This document shows, one piece after another, positions 16,878 through 25,455 of a DNA stretch of 43,322 nt. The notes under the pieces were generated by a model that was given only the letters and a program-made list of their open reading frames with translations, was not told the origin of the DNA and searched no databases. The stretch's first letter is position 1. Every line of letters begins with the position of its first letter. The DNA is from Microvirga tunisiensis (GTDB taxonomy: Bacteria; Pseudomonadota; Alphaproteobacteria; Rhizobiales; Beijerinckiaceae): positions 1 to 43,322 of the forward strand of contig NZ_VOSK01000036.1 of assembly GCF_009296175.1 (NCBI RefSeq). Reading direction: 5' to 3'. The position numbers were made by a program, and so were the translations under genes.

Positions 16878-17605
16878 GCCGGTTCCACAATGCCGCCAAG
16901 AAACAGGCTGCCGACGCGCGGGTCGGTGAGGAGCCCGGCCGCGGTGCCCTGCATGCGCGTGCGTCCGAGCTCCAGCACGAGGCCGTCGTCTGAGATCTCC
17001 AGTGCCGAACGAGCATTCTGTTCGATCATCAACACGGAAACTCCCTTGGTGCGAAGGTCTTTCAGAATGCCGAACACCTCCTGCACCATCAGCGGCGACA
17101 GCCCGATCGACGGCTCATCGATCAGCATCAGTTGCGGGTCCAGCAGGAGCGAACGCGCGATCTCAAGCAGCTTCTGTTCGCCCCCCGACAAGGTTGAGGC
17201 CTGCCGGTCGGCCTTCTTCCGCAGCATGGGGAAGCGATCCATCAGGTCCTCGACACGCGCTGCCACATCCACGTCGGGGCCTGCGGCAATGCCGCCGAGT
17301 TCGAGATTGTGGCGCACGCTCAGCTCGGGAAAGATGTTCCGCCCCTGAGGAACGTAGCACAACCCCAGCGACAGCAGCCGCTTGGGCGGCACATTCGTAA
17401 TGTTCGTGTCCTTGAACGTCACCGAGCCGCTGCGGGCCTTGAGCATTCCGAAGATGGTCTTGAACACGGTCGACTTACCGGCCCCGTTGGGGCCAATGAC
17501 TGTCGTGATCGTGCCGGGGCGGACGTGGAAGGTTGTTCCATTCAGGATAGTCATCTCGCCGTAGCCGGCGACGATGTCCTTCACGTGAAGCACGGGCTTG
17601 GTCAT
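16874..17605 (-). CDS. livF: Branched-chain amino acid-type ABC transporter ATP-binding protein LivF
   Basis: A 243-residue ATPase of the HAAT family. It has Walker A GPNGAGKST at 38-46, the LivF-typical CYVPQGRNIFPELSV, signature LSGGEQ, Walker B LMLIDEPSIGLSP and the H-loop replacement region LMIEQNA. It pairs with LivG to power uptake through LivH/LivM. The ATG at 17605 is preceded by AGGAGG and lies nine bases after the livG stop; earlier in-frame starts overlap livG deeply. The family carries branched-chain amino acids, but also amides, urea and aromatic acids, so the substrate is open. Confidence 0.93.
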   Translation of the reverse strand: MTKPVLHVKDIVAGYGEMTILNGTTFHVRPGTITTVIGPNGAGKSTVFKTIFGMLKARSGSVTFKDTNITNVPPKRLLSLGLCYVPQGRNIFPELSVRHNLELGGIAAGPDVDVAARVEDLMDRFPMLRKKADRQASTLSGGEQKLLEIARSLLLDPQLMLIDEPSIGLSPLMVQEVFGILKDLRTKGVSVLMIEQNARSALEISDDGLVLELGRTRMQGTAAGLLTDPRVGSLFLGGIVEPA

Positions 17606-17613
17606 GGCGCCTC

Positions 17614-18360
17614 CTAGTGACCCAGATAGGCTTCGATGACGGTAGGATTGGCTCGCACTTCGGCTGGCGTCCCCTCGGCGATCTTCTGGCCCTCGGCCAG
17701 CACCACGACGCGCGTGCACAAGCGCATGACGAAGTCCATGTTGTGCTCGATCACCACGAAGGTGGCGCCCTGCTCCGCATTGATGGCGCGCAGCCGTTCC
17801 TCGAGGTGGCTCAGCATGGTCAGGTTGACGCCGCCTGCCGGCTCATCGAGCAGCACCAAGCGGGGGCCTGCCATGAACGCCATGGCAGCATCGAGCAGCT
17901 TCTGTTGGCCGTAGCTAAGGCCGCTGGCCTTCTCGTCAGCGAGATGTTGCAGACGGAAGAAGGCGATCATCCGGTTCGCCTCTGCCGTGAGCCCCACGTC
18001 CCGCGACCCGAACAGCCGCGAGACCATCGTGCCCTTGTGTTCTTGGCCCGCCAGGATCAGGTTCTCGTGCACCGAGAGCTGTGGAAAAACCTGCAGCAGC
18101 TGGAAGGTACGGCTGACGCCCCGCCGATTCAGCTCGGATGGGCGCAGGCCAGTCACATCCTGGTTGTCCAGAAATACCCGCCCCGCCGTCGGCCTCAGCT
18201 GGCCCAGGATGCAGTTAAACAGCGTGGACTTGCCGCAGCCGTTCGGCCCGATGATGCCGAGGATCTCGCCGTCGCGCACGTCGAAGCTTACGCCGCTCAC
18301 GGCCGAGATGCCGCCAAATGACTTCTTGAGCTCCTGCACTTCCAGAATGGTCGTGCCCAT
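17614..18360 (-). CDS. livG: Branched-chain amino acid-type ABC transporter ATP-binding protein LivG
   Basis: A 248-residue ATPase. It has Walker A GPNGCGKST at 38-46, the LivG hallmark GVSRTFQLLQVFPQLSVHEN, signature LSYGQQK and Walker B LVLLDEPAGGVN. The H-loop is in FVVIEHNMDFVM. It ends AYLGH as LivG proteins do. The ATG at 18360 overlaps the livM TGA by one base, giving translational coupling; a longer upstream frame inside livM is rejected for that reason. Confidence 0.93.
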   Translation of the reverse strand: MGTTILEVQELKKSFGGISAVSGVSFDVRDGEILGIIGPNGCGKSTLFNCILGQLRPTAGRVFLDNQDVTGLRPSELNRRGVSRTFQLLQVFPQLSVHENLILAGQEHKGTMVSRLFGSRDVGLTAEANRMIAFFRLQHLADEKASGLSYGQQKLLDAAMAFMAGPRLVLLDEPAGGVNLTMLSHLEERLRAINAEQGATFVVIEHNMDFVMRLCTRVVVLAEGQKIAEGTPAEVRANPTVIEAYLGH

Positions 18361-19376
18361 CAGCGCTTCTCCGGGCTGAACATGGAGGCCTTGAGCGTCG
18401 GGGTCGCGGCGGCCCGCGCGGCGCTGGCCCGCCGGGTCTTGCGATCCGTGATCCACTTGTCCGCGATACCGAGCAGGCCCGTGGGCGAATAAACGAGCAG
18501 GGCCATCATGAACGCTCCGTAGATCACCAAGTACCAGTCATGGGCGAAGCGCAGCCACTCGGGCAGCAACACCGCGATGGCTGCGCCTAGAAATGGGCCA
18601 AAGAAGAAGCCGGCCCCGCCCACGACAACCATCATTAGGAGGTTGAGCGACAGCACCAGCGTGAAAGGCGTCGGATCAACGAACTCGACGAGCGGTGCAT
18701 AAATCGCCCCCGCGAAGCCCCCCATAGCCGATCCAATGGCGAAGGCTATTAGCGTATAGCGGCGCGTATCGACGCCCAGTGACAGCGCCCGGATCGGGTT
18801 CTCGCGCAACGCCACGAAGGCGCGCCCCCAAGGCGAGCGAACGATCCAAGCCATGAAGGCCGAGGCCAGAACCAGCATACCGAGGCAGAAATAATAAAAC
18901 GCGAGGGGTGTCTGGGTCGATAGGCCGAAGACGGTTGGCCGCTGGAAACCCATGATCCCGTAGATGCCCTTGGTCAGCCATTCCTCGTTGCGGAACACGA
19001 GGTAGGCCAGAGTCGAGAAGGCTAGCGTCACGAATGCGAGATAGTGATGCTGCACCCGCAGTGCCGGATAGCCCAGCACCCATCCAATGGCGAAGCTGAG
19101 CGCGACAGCGACGACAAGCGGCACAAGGAACGGCATGCCGTGCGTCATCAAGATGGCCACCGCATAGGCCCCGACGCCTACGAAGGCGCCCTGCGCCAGC
19201 GACACCTGGCCGGCGTAGCCCAGAGTGAGGTTTAGGCCCATAGCAGCGATGCTCATTACCGCCCACATGCTCATGATGTAGAGCCCGTACCGGTTGAGTC
19301 CCAGAGGCACAGCAATCAGGAGGGCTAGGGACAGGACAAGAAGCCCCGCGCGAAGAGTGGTGGTGTTAGCGCTCAT
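18360..19376 (-). CDS. livM: Branched-chain amino acid-type ABC transporter permease LivM
   Basis: A 338-residue polytopic permease. It has the LivM core MSIAAMGLNLTLGYAGQVSL, AQGAFVGVGAYAVAIL, and the cytoplasmic loop region GRAFVALRENPIRALSLGVD that contacts the ATPases. Its ATG shares a base with the livH TGA (19376), and its own TGA shares a base with the livG ATG. The basic, Ala-rich tail after LLGIADKWITDRKTRR is a normal length variation. It forms the membrane channel with LivH. Confidence 0.93.
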   Translation of the reverse strand: MSANTTTLRAGLLVLSLALLIAVPLGLNRYGLYIMSMWAVMSIAAMGLNLTLGYAGQVSLAQGAFVGVGAYAVAILMTHGMPFLVPLVVAVALSFAIGWVLGYPALRVQHHYLAFVTLAFSTLAYLVFRNEEWLTKGIYGIMGFQRPTVFGLSTQTPLAFYYFCLGMLVLASAFMAWIVRSPWGRAFVALRENPIRALSLGVDTRRYTLIAFAIGSAMGGFAGAIYAPLVEFVDPTPFTLVLSLNLLMMVVVGGAGFFFGPFLGAAIAVLLPEWLRFAHDWYLVIYGAFMMALLVYSPTGLLGIADKWITDRKTRRASAARAAATPTLKASMFSPEKR

Positions 19377-20251
19377 CAGACGGTGCGCTCCTCGACGCGG
19401 CCAAACAGGCCTTGGGGCCGGAACAGGATAACTGCAATCAGCAGGAAGAGCGGCACCGCGCCACGGTACTGCGTGGACACGTAGGCGGCTGCGAAATTAT
19501 CCACGATGCCGAGCAGCAGACCGCCCGCGATGGCTCCGCGAATCTGGTTGAAGCCACCAACGATAGCAGCGATAAACGCCGCAAGACCGAGGGTCTCGCC
19601 GGCTGAGAACTTCGCGAGATAAACCGGGCTGATCAGGAAGGATGCCAGCGCCACAAGAGTGGCGTTGATCAGGAAGGTGTAAAGGATCATACGTTGGACC
19701 GGAATGCCGAGCAGGCGGGCCACCGAGGAATTCTGCGCCGTCGCCTGCATCTGGCGGCCCGTGGAAGTCCCGTTCAGGAAGACCTGCAGCAGGTAGACAG
19801 CCGCGAGCGCGAACACGAAGAGGGAGACGCTCTGCACCGAGATCTGTGTACCTAGCACCGGGATGTCCCCGCTCGGCAGGAAGGATGGGAACGACCATGC
19901 CTCGGCACTGTAGCCCTCCTTGACACTCTCCTTCAGAAAGATCGACAGCCCCATGGTGCAGATGGCAAGCGGCAGCACGCCGTGCCGCAGCATTGGATCA
20001 ACGATAATCCACTTAAACAACGCGCCCAGCACGAGGAGCGATGCCCCGAGCCCAAGCAGCAAGGCGACCCACAACGGCGCGTTCAGGTTGAGCGCGGCCA
20101 GGGCGAAGAAGGCCGGCAGCATGACGAATTCACCCTGAGCGAAGTTGATTGTCTGCGATGTCTGCCAGAGCAGCGTGAAGCCGAGGGCGATCAGCGCGTA
20201 GATAGCGCCGGTGGCCAGCCCCGCAATCAGCAGATTAATGACGTTCGACAT
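19376..20251 (-). CDS. livH: Branched-chain amino acid-type ABC transporter permease LivH
   Basis: A 291-residue permease with eight or so membrane helices. It opens VINLLIAGLATGAIYALIAL and contains TINFAQGEFVMLPAF, the LivH signature. The loop ALRENP-like element is replaced by TGRQMQATAQNSSVARLLGI, as usual in LivH. It begins 97 nt after the livK stop; that gap carries a strong hairpin. The TGA overlaps the livM ATG. Confidence 0.93.
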   Translation of the reverse strand: MSNVINLLIAGLATGAIYALIALGFTLLWQTSQTINFAQGEFVMLPAFFALAALNLNAPLWVALLLGLGASLLVLGALFKWIIVDPMLRHGVLPLAICTMGLSIFLKESVKEGYSAEAWSFPSFLPSGDIPVLGTQISVQSVSLFVFALAAVYLLQVFLNGTSTGRQMQATAQNSSVARLLGIPVQRMILYTFLINATLVALASFLISPVYLAKFSAGETLGLAAFIAAIVGGFNQIRGAIAGGLLLGIVDNFAAAYVSTQYRGAVPLFLLIAVILFRPQGLFGRVEERTV

Positions 20252-20313
20252 GGACTTGTCCGATCCATTCTTGGCGCCCGCTGGGGCGGATCTGATGACC
20301 TTAGGGCCGGGAC

Positions 20314-20342
20314 AAGGGGATTCGGTGCAGTCGAATCCCCTT
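20314..20342 (-). terminator. Strong stem-loop between livK and livH
   Basis: AAGGGGATTCG, a 7-nt loop and CGAATCCCCTT form a perfect 11-bp stem, beginning six bases after the livK stop on the minus strand. No long T-run follows, so complete termination is unlikely. Such hairpins after a binding-protein gene commonly stabilise its mRNA and lower expression of the permease genes, which fits the position here. Confidence 0.65.
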
Positions 20343-20347
20343 CGGGG

Positions 20348-21481
20348 TCACGGGTTCACCTTGGGAAGGACGGTCTTGATCACTTGCTTGCCGTTGACGA
20401 CCTCGCCCATAAAGCTCATACGGTCGAGGTCGCCTTTCTCGTCGATCGTAAGGTCCATAAGAATGCCAGGCTCTGTCGAGGCTTTTATAGTAAGGTCGTG
20501 CAGTGCGTCCGGCAGGCCCTTAGGGTCTAGCTTGCCCATCTCCTCCGTTCCGGCCTTGATCGTATAGACGGCAAGATAGCCTCGGACCCCATTGTGGTCC
20601 GGGACGTAGTTGTACTTCTCCTGGAATTTTTTCCCATAGTCCTGAAGGGCGGGAATCGGGGCATCCACTGTGAGCCCGACATGCCCACGCACACCATTGG
20701 CGGCATCGCCCGCCAGCCGGATCACAGTCTGCGTGAGAAGCACAGTCTCGCCCACAAGCGGTGCGGAGATGTTTTGCCGGCGCAGTTCTCTGAGGCAGCG
20801 GGCTGCCTCCTCCTCTGAGAGGTAGATGAAGACCGCGTCTGGATTTGAGTTCTTCACCTTCACCACGTCGGCGGCGAAGTCTGCTTGGCCCACCTCTGTC
20901 GAGACGTCGGCGACAATGTTTATCCCGCGCGACTGCAACTCCTTGGACATCACATCGCGTGCGCCTTTGCCGAAATCGTTGCTGACCCATACAATCGCAA
21001 CACTCTTTGCCTTGACGTCTTCGGCCAGATACTTCGCAACCTTTGGCACTGACGACTGCTGACCGAAGCTGGTTCTGAACAGCGTGCGGTGGCCGAGTTG
21101 CGTCAGCTCGGCGGCTTCGCCGCCTGCGAGTTGGGCAATGCCGGTCTGGCTGATGAGCGGTGCCGTGACTTTGACTGAGCCAGAATTGCCGGGACCGATG
21201 ATCGCATATGGATTCTCGTCGAGCGCCTTCTGTGCAAGGGCGCGCGCAATTCCCGGATTACTCTGCGTGTCTAGATGGGTGATCTCGATCTTCTTCCCGA
21301 GAATGCCCCCTTTGCCATTGATCTCGGCGACGGCAAGGTCGGCGCCGTTCCTGACGTTTGTCCCTACTGAAGCGCCGGGACCGGAGAGCTCTGCAAGGTT
21401 TATGATTTTTATCGTCTCTTGAGCGAGAGCGGGACCTAGTAGGGTGGCTGAGAGCACAAGGGTATTTGCAAGCAATCTCAC
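20348..21481 (-). CDS. livK: Branched-chain amino acid-type ABC transporter substrate-binding protein
   Basis: With the GTG at 21481 the product has 377 residues and begins with a clean Sec signal peptide (RLLANTLVLSATLLGPALAQ). AGGAGG five bases upstream supports this start over the ATG 20 codons earlier. The mature protein is a type I periplasmic binding protein (ABC_LIV family: GPGASVGTNVRNGADLAVAE, GKKIEITHLDTQSNPGIA, YAIIGPGNSGSVKVTAPLIS). It supplies LivHMGF. The LysR-type palindrome lies about 320-340 bp upstream. Substrate unknown; the ligand pocket cannot be read reliably. Confidence 0.92.
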   Translation of the reverse strand: MRLLANTLVLSATLLGPALAQETIKIINLAELSGPGASVGTNVRNGADLAVAEINGKGGILGKKIEITHLDTQSNPGIARALAQKALDENPYAIIGPGNSGSVKVTAPLISQTGIAQLAGGEAAELTQLGHRTLFRTSFGQQSSVPKVAKYLAEDVKAKSVAIVWVSNDFGKGARDVMSKELQSRGINIVADVSTEVGQADFAADVVKVKNSNPDAVFIYLSEEEAARCLRELRRQNISAPLVGETVLLTQTVIRLAGDAANGVRGHVGLTVDAPIPALQDYGKKFQEKYNYVPDHNGVRGYLAVYTIKAGTEEMGKLDPKGLPDALHDLTIKASTEPGILMDLTIDEKGDLDRMSFMGEVVNGKQVIKTVLPKVNP

Positions 21482-21937
21482 GGTTTCCTCCTGGGTATGC
21501 TTACGAGTTATTGTTTTGATCAGGTCTGAGGCGCGTCCCACAGGACGCGGCCTAGATGCAAGCTTGACGCCTATAACTCTCGGGCATGAAGAACATAGAG
21601 CAAAATCAGAAAAGTGTCATATAACCGGATTGTCTACAGGCAGCTGCGTCCTTTCATCGCCGCTAGACTGATCATTATTAACCAATAACTCTCAAGCCAC
21701 GACCAATGGTACGAAGGACTGCGAGATGCAGCCCGACCACTCGTATGACTAAAGACTGCCAGCATTGAGCTACCCTGATAAGCCGACTTACCCGTTCAGC
21801 GAGTATAGATTTAATCTATACCCGGAATCTCAGCGATTGACAATAAATCCCAAATAGCGCGAACTAGCAAGGATGGCACTGTCGTACGGCAGTGCGCCGC
21901 ATCGTCGAGGACGAGCGGATCGCCCGGGAGGACTGAC
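21482..21937. other. Divergent promoter region between the liv and sugar ABC operons
   Basis: This 456-nt AT-richer stretch separates two divergent transport operons and has no gene. It contains the perfect palindrome at 21803-21821 and a TTGACA (21837-21842) that could be the -35 box of the rightward promoter. I cannot pick a convincing -10 for either direction, as often happens at activator-dependent promoters. Confidence 0.6.
21803..21821. promoter_or_regulatory. LysR-type operator, perfect 19-bp palindrome GTATAGATT-T-AATCTATAC
   Basis: The 9-1-9 palindrome is perfect and contains T-N11-A. It shares GTATAG-N7-CTATAC with the two sites flanking lysR. Its centre is 25 bp before TTGACA (21837-21842); a promoter there would start near 21873, putting the site centre around -61, the classical LysR recognition position. 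It is 117 bp before the sugar-binding protein ATG and 322 bp from livK. Confidence 0.72.
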
Positions 21938-22915
21938 ATGGATTGCTTCAAGTCGGGTTTCGGCGTTAGCCGCAGGGAATTTCTCGTAAGATCTATCGCG
22001 GCGGGTCTCAGTCTGCCAACTGCAATGATTGCCGCAAAGGCCTATGCTAAGCCCGGTCCGCTTACGGTAGGTTTTAGCTTGTGGGACTTATCAATCCCAT
22101 TTTCCGTACCAATGGCCACGGCGTTGCGCGAGACTGCCGCCGCAAACAACATCAACCTCAAACTCGTTGATGCAAAATTCGATGCGGCGTTGCAGGCGCA
22201 ACAGGTTTCAGAGTTCATTGTTCAGAAGGTCGATGTCGTCTGCGTTGGACCAGCCGATGCTCGCGCAATTGTGCCAGCTGCGAGACAAGCAACTGCAGCG
22301 GGAATCCCGTTCGTAGCCATAAATGGAAAGGTCGAAGGATTCCCCTACATTGGCGTCGATGACAAAGACTTCGGCGTTAAAATGGGTCAACTAATCCTGG
22401 AAGCCTTGGAAAAGTCTGGTACATCGGGGCCATATAAGATCGCTTTTCTCCGGGGTTTGCCAGGCGGTGCTCCCGATCGGCTGCGACATGAAGGAATCAT
22501 GTCGGTTATTTCAAGTAGGCCAGATATCGAAGTTGTCGCACAAGTTGTCACAGAATGGAGCCCTGACAAAGGATTATCCGGCACACAGGACCTGCTGCAA
22601 AAGTTTGGCCCAGGCCAGCTTCATCTCGTGCACGGTTGGGGTGGAATGGTTGAAGTGCCCGGCGCTCGATATGCTCATAAGACCGGCCGATCCGATGTCG
22701 TGTTTACGGGAGCCGAACTGACCGTTCAAACGGCTGAAGCGATACGGAATGGTTGGGAGTATGGTGTCGTCGTCCAAGATCCGACAACAGTGGGCAGGGT
22801 TGCGCTATCAGCGATAGCGAAGATGGCGCCGGATTTCAAAAAAGTCCCGGCCGACGCCGTAATCCCGTTGCCAACTTGCACCAAGTCAAATCTCGAACAG
22901 TTCAAACCATTCTGA
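21938..22915 (+). CDS. Sugar ABC transporter substrate-binding protein (RbsB-like, CUT2 type)
   Basis: A 325-residue protein. The twin-arginine motif S-R-R-E-F-L at 11-16, followed by a hydrophobic stretch ending AKAYA, indicates Tat export. The rest is a periplasmic-binding-protein-4 fold (ribose/galactose type): VGFSLWDLSIPFSVPMATAL, CVGPADARAIVPAARQATAA, GIPFVAING. An ordered GGGAGGA precedes the ATG. It is first in an operon with an RbsC-like permease, an RbsA-like ATPase and an SMP-30 lactonase, so the ligand is likely a sugar or polyol. A short gap to the permease holds alternative 5-bp AAGCC/GGCTT hairpins (22937-22956). Confidence 0.88.
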   Translation: MDCFKSGFGVSRREFLVRSIAAGLSLPTAMIAAKAYAKPGPLTVGFSLWDLSIPFSVPMATALRETAAANNINLKLVDAKFDAALQAQQVSEFIVQKVDVVCVGPADARAIVPAARQATAAGIPFVAINGKVEGFPYIGVDDKDFGVKMGQLILEALEKSGTSGPYKIAFLRGLPGGAPDRLRHEGIMSVISSRPDIEVVAQVVTEWSPDKGLSGTQDLLQKFGPGQLHLVHGWGGMVEVPGARYAHKTGRSDVVFTGAELTVQTAEAIRNGWEYGVVVQDPTTVGRVALSAIAKMAPDFKKVPADAVIPLPTCTKSNLEQFKPF

Positions 22916-22984
22916 TGGCGATATAAAAAGCCAGTTTGTAGGCTTACTCGCAAGCCACTCTCGAGTTACAGGGAGAATAGTCGC

Positions 22985-23953
22985 ATGACTCACAGGATGT
23001 CGACCTACTGGCAGCGGTGGGGCATATTTTTGATCTTGCTCCTACCTATCGCGTTGCTCATGATCCTCAATCCCGTATTCCGGCAGCCGGGCAACCTTTT
23101 CAATCTTTGGCAGCAAGCATCAATTATCGGCATCATCGCCATCGGCCAGACGATGGTTATCATTCTAGGGGGGGTTGATCTCTCAGTCGGAGCTGTGGCC
23201 GCCCTGTCTGGCGTGGTCTGCTATCTGATGTTTGGGCTGGGCGGGGGAGGTCTGGCGATGGTGGGAGGCGTGGTGGCTGCTTTGACTGCATGTGCCATCG
23301 TTGGGGCACTAAACGGCCTGCTCATTACAGTGTTCAATATAACGCCTTTGATCGCAACGCTTGGAGTACTCAGCATAGTTCGGGGACTTGTTTTGATCGT
23401 CACGAACGGCGAACTGGTCTACGCCGAAGGCCCAGCATATGCATTCTCCGAATTCCTACAGGATTCAACGCTTTGGCTTCCCAATGCTGGGCTGCTCTTT
23501 GTTGGCTTGGCCGTCGCCGCTGCACTGGTGCTTCGGCGCACGATATTTGGCCAGTACATTTTCGCGATTGGCGGAAACGAAAAGGCCGCGTCGCTTGCTG
23601 GGCTACCTGTTCTTCAGGTCAAGATTTTGACTTACGCTATCTGTAGTATGATGGCAGGGGTTGGTGGTTTATTATTATCATCCCGAACCGCATCGGCCTT
23701 ACCGAACGCTGGGATAAGTTACGAATTGCAAGCAATCACTGCGGCGGTCATCGGGGGTGCCGCTCTCGGCGGAGGGAAAGGTTCAATATTCGGCACAGTG
23801 CTCGGGATTTTGCTGATCACCGCCATCGGCAACGGCCTCAATCTTTATAACGTGTCTCCGTTTTGGCAAACCGGTGTTACTGGTCTGATCCTCTTGCTGG
23901 CAGTCGGGTTCAGTACTTGGGGCAATCGGGAAGCACGCTCGGTAATCCGGTGA
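22985..23953 (+). CDS. Sugar ABC transporter permease (RbsC-like)
   Basis: A 322-residue CUT2-family permease. It has the typical IGIIAIGQTMVIILGGVDLSVG, ALNGLLITVFNITPLIATLG and SYELQAITAAVIGGAALGGGKGSIFG. It is expected to form the homodimeric inner-membrane channel. AGGGAGA precedes the ATG. Its TGA (23951-23953) overlaps a GTG that could start the ATPase gene, showing tight coupling. Confidence 0.92.
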   Translation: MTHRMSTYWQRWGIFLILLLPIALLMILNPVFRQPGNLFNLWQQASIIGIIAIGQTMVIILGGVDLSVGAVAALSGVVCYLMFGLGGGGLAMVGGVVAALTACAIVGALNGLLITVFNITPLIATLGVLSIVRGLVLIVTNGELVYAEGPAYAFSEFLQDSTLWLPNAGLLFVGLAVAAALVLRRTIFGQYIFAIGGNEKAASLAGLPVLQVKILTYAICSMMAGVGGLLLSSRTASALPNAGISYELQAITAAVIGGAALGGGKGSIFGTVLGILLITAIGNGLNLYNVSPFWQTGVTGLILLLAVGFSTWGNREARSVIR

Positions 23954-23958
23954 CCGCC

Positions 23959-25428
23959 ATGCTCTCAATGCGCAGTATTACCAAAGACTTTGCCGGGGTG
24001 AGGGTCCTAGATGGTGTCGATTTTGATGTGGAAGTTGGCAGCGTGCATGCACTGCTTGGCGCGAATGGAGCCGGCAAGTCGACCTTGATTAAGGTGCTGG
24101 GCGGACAGTACCCAGACGCGGCCGGCATTACGACGCTGGACGGTGAACCATTGGATATCTCGAGTCCCAGAGCAGCGCGTCTGTCAGGTGTCGGAATCGT
24201 GCATCAAGAGTTCGATCTTGTGCCTCAACTTACTGTCGCCGAGAACATCTTCCTCGGCTTCGAAAGCCTGAAGCTCGACGCAAGATCTTCAGTGTGGCGC
24301 CTTGTCGATCGGAATGCAATGATAGGTGCCGCTCGTGAGATACTCGATAAGTTCAACCTCGGGGTTAGCCCTGACGCCGTGGTTGGTAAGCTCCCAATAG
24401 GTGCGCAACAGATCACGGAAATTGCACGCGTCATTGCTCTGGGCAGACGTGTGATGATCTTTGACGAACCAACGGCGCGCCTGGGACAGCGTGATCGCGA
24501 TCGCCTTTTCGAAGTGTTTCAATCTCTGAAGCGCAGCGGCAAGATGGTCGTGTTCGTCACTCATTATCTAGATGAGGTTATGGCTGTCGCCGACCGCGCA
24601 AGCGTGATGCGAGACGGTAAGATGATAGCGACCAAGGAGATCTGCGGGACAAGTGTCACGGAACTCAGCCGCATGATGGTCGGGGTCGACGTCAAGGGCG
24701 TCTCGCGTGCCGCCAAGCCTCAAGTAGGCCATGAGGTTCTGTCGGTGAACAACCTGAGTGACGGCGCTACCTTCGATGATATCTCACTGTCAATATCGGC
24801 AGGTGAGATTGTGGCGCTTGTTGGTCATCTGGGCTCCGGCAGGCACGAATTGACGCGTAGCATCCGTGGGCGGCGATCCGTTAAGGGTGACATCGTCGTT
24901 CGTTCGGGCCACAAACAAAAGCGTGCCAAGATGGGTTTCGTGCCGGAGAACCGACGTGTGGAGGGAATATTTCCTGAACTTTCCGTTGGTGCGAACATCT
25001 CACTAGGGTTCCTTCGTGAAAAATCGTCCTTCTCACTCCTTCCCGTCAAAAAAATTCGCGCAACTGGAGACGATGTGATCGCCAGGTTGCAAATCAAGAG
25101 CGCCGGCGGATCTCAGAAAATCGGCCAATTGAGCGGGGGAAATCAGCAGAAGGCAGTCTTTGGCAGAGAGATGATTTCCGATCCATCCTTCTACATCATA
25201 GAGGCGCCGACAGTAGGTGTAGATGTCAAAGCGGCGGTGGAACTGCACAACGAAATCTTCAAGATGGCGGGGCGCGGCAGCGCCATTCTGCTTGCGACCG
25301 ATGATCTCGACGAGGCGATTCGGATATCTGACCGTATACTGGTGATGCTACGTGGGCGCATTGTAGCAGAAATCGCTTCAAGAGATGCGACACGGGAAGG
25401 GCTAGTTGCGGCCATGGGGGCTGCCTAA
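23959..25428 (+). CDS. Sugar ABC transporter ATP-binding protein (RbsA-like, two nucleotide-binding domains)
   Basis: A 489-residue duplicated ATPase. Domain 1 has Walker A GANGAGKST (34-42), Walker B IFDEPT with Asp169/Glu170 and His202 in VTHYLDE. Its signature is changed to LPIGAQQ. Domain 2 has the degenerate P-loop GHLGSGRHE usual in this family, the signature LSGGNQQ, and IIEAPT at 413-418 in place of the family LDEPT: both acidic residues are altered (Glu415, Ala416). The second ATP site is therefore probably catalytically silent. The start is ATG 23959; a GTG at 23950 that overlaps the permease stop is an alternative. Confidence 0.9.
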   Translation: MLSMRSITKDFAGVRVLDGVDFDVEVGSVHALLGANGAGKSTLIKVLGGQYPDAAGITTLDGEPLDISSPRAARLSGVGIVHQEFDLVPQLTVAENIFLGFESLKLDARSSVWRLVDRNAMIGAAREILDKFNLGVSPDAVVGKLPIGAQQITEIARVIALGRRVMIFDEPTARLGQRDRDRLFEVFQSLKRSGKMVVFVTHYLDEVMAVADRASVMRDGKMIATKEICGTSVTELSRMMVGVDVKGVSRAAKPQVGHEVLSVNNLSDGATFDDISLSISAGEIVALVGHLGSGRHELTRSIRGRRSVKGDIVVRSGHKQKRAKMGFVPENRRVEGIFPELSVGANISLGFLREKSSFSLLPVKKIRATGDDVIARLQIKSAGGSQKIGQLSGGNQQKAVFGREMISDPSFYIIEAPTVGVDVKAAVELHNEIFKMAGRGSAILLATDDLDEAIRISDRILVMLRGRIVAEIASRDATREGLVAAMGAA

Positions 25429-25455
25429 TTCGAGTGATTGGGAGGAAAAGCTAGG

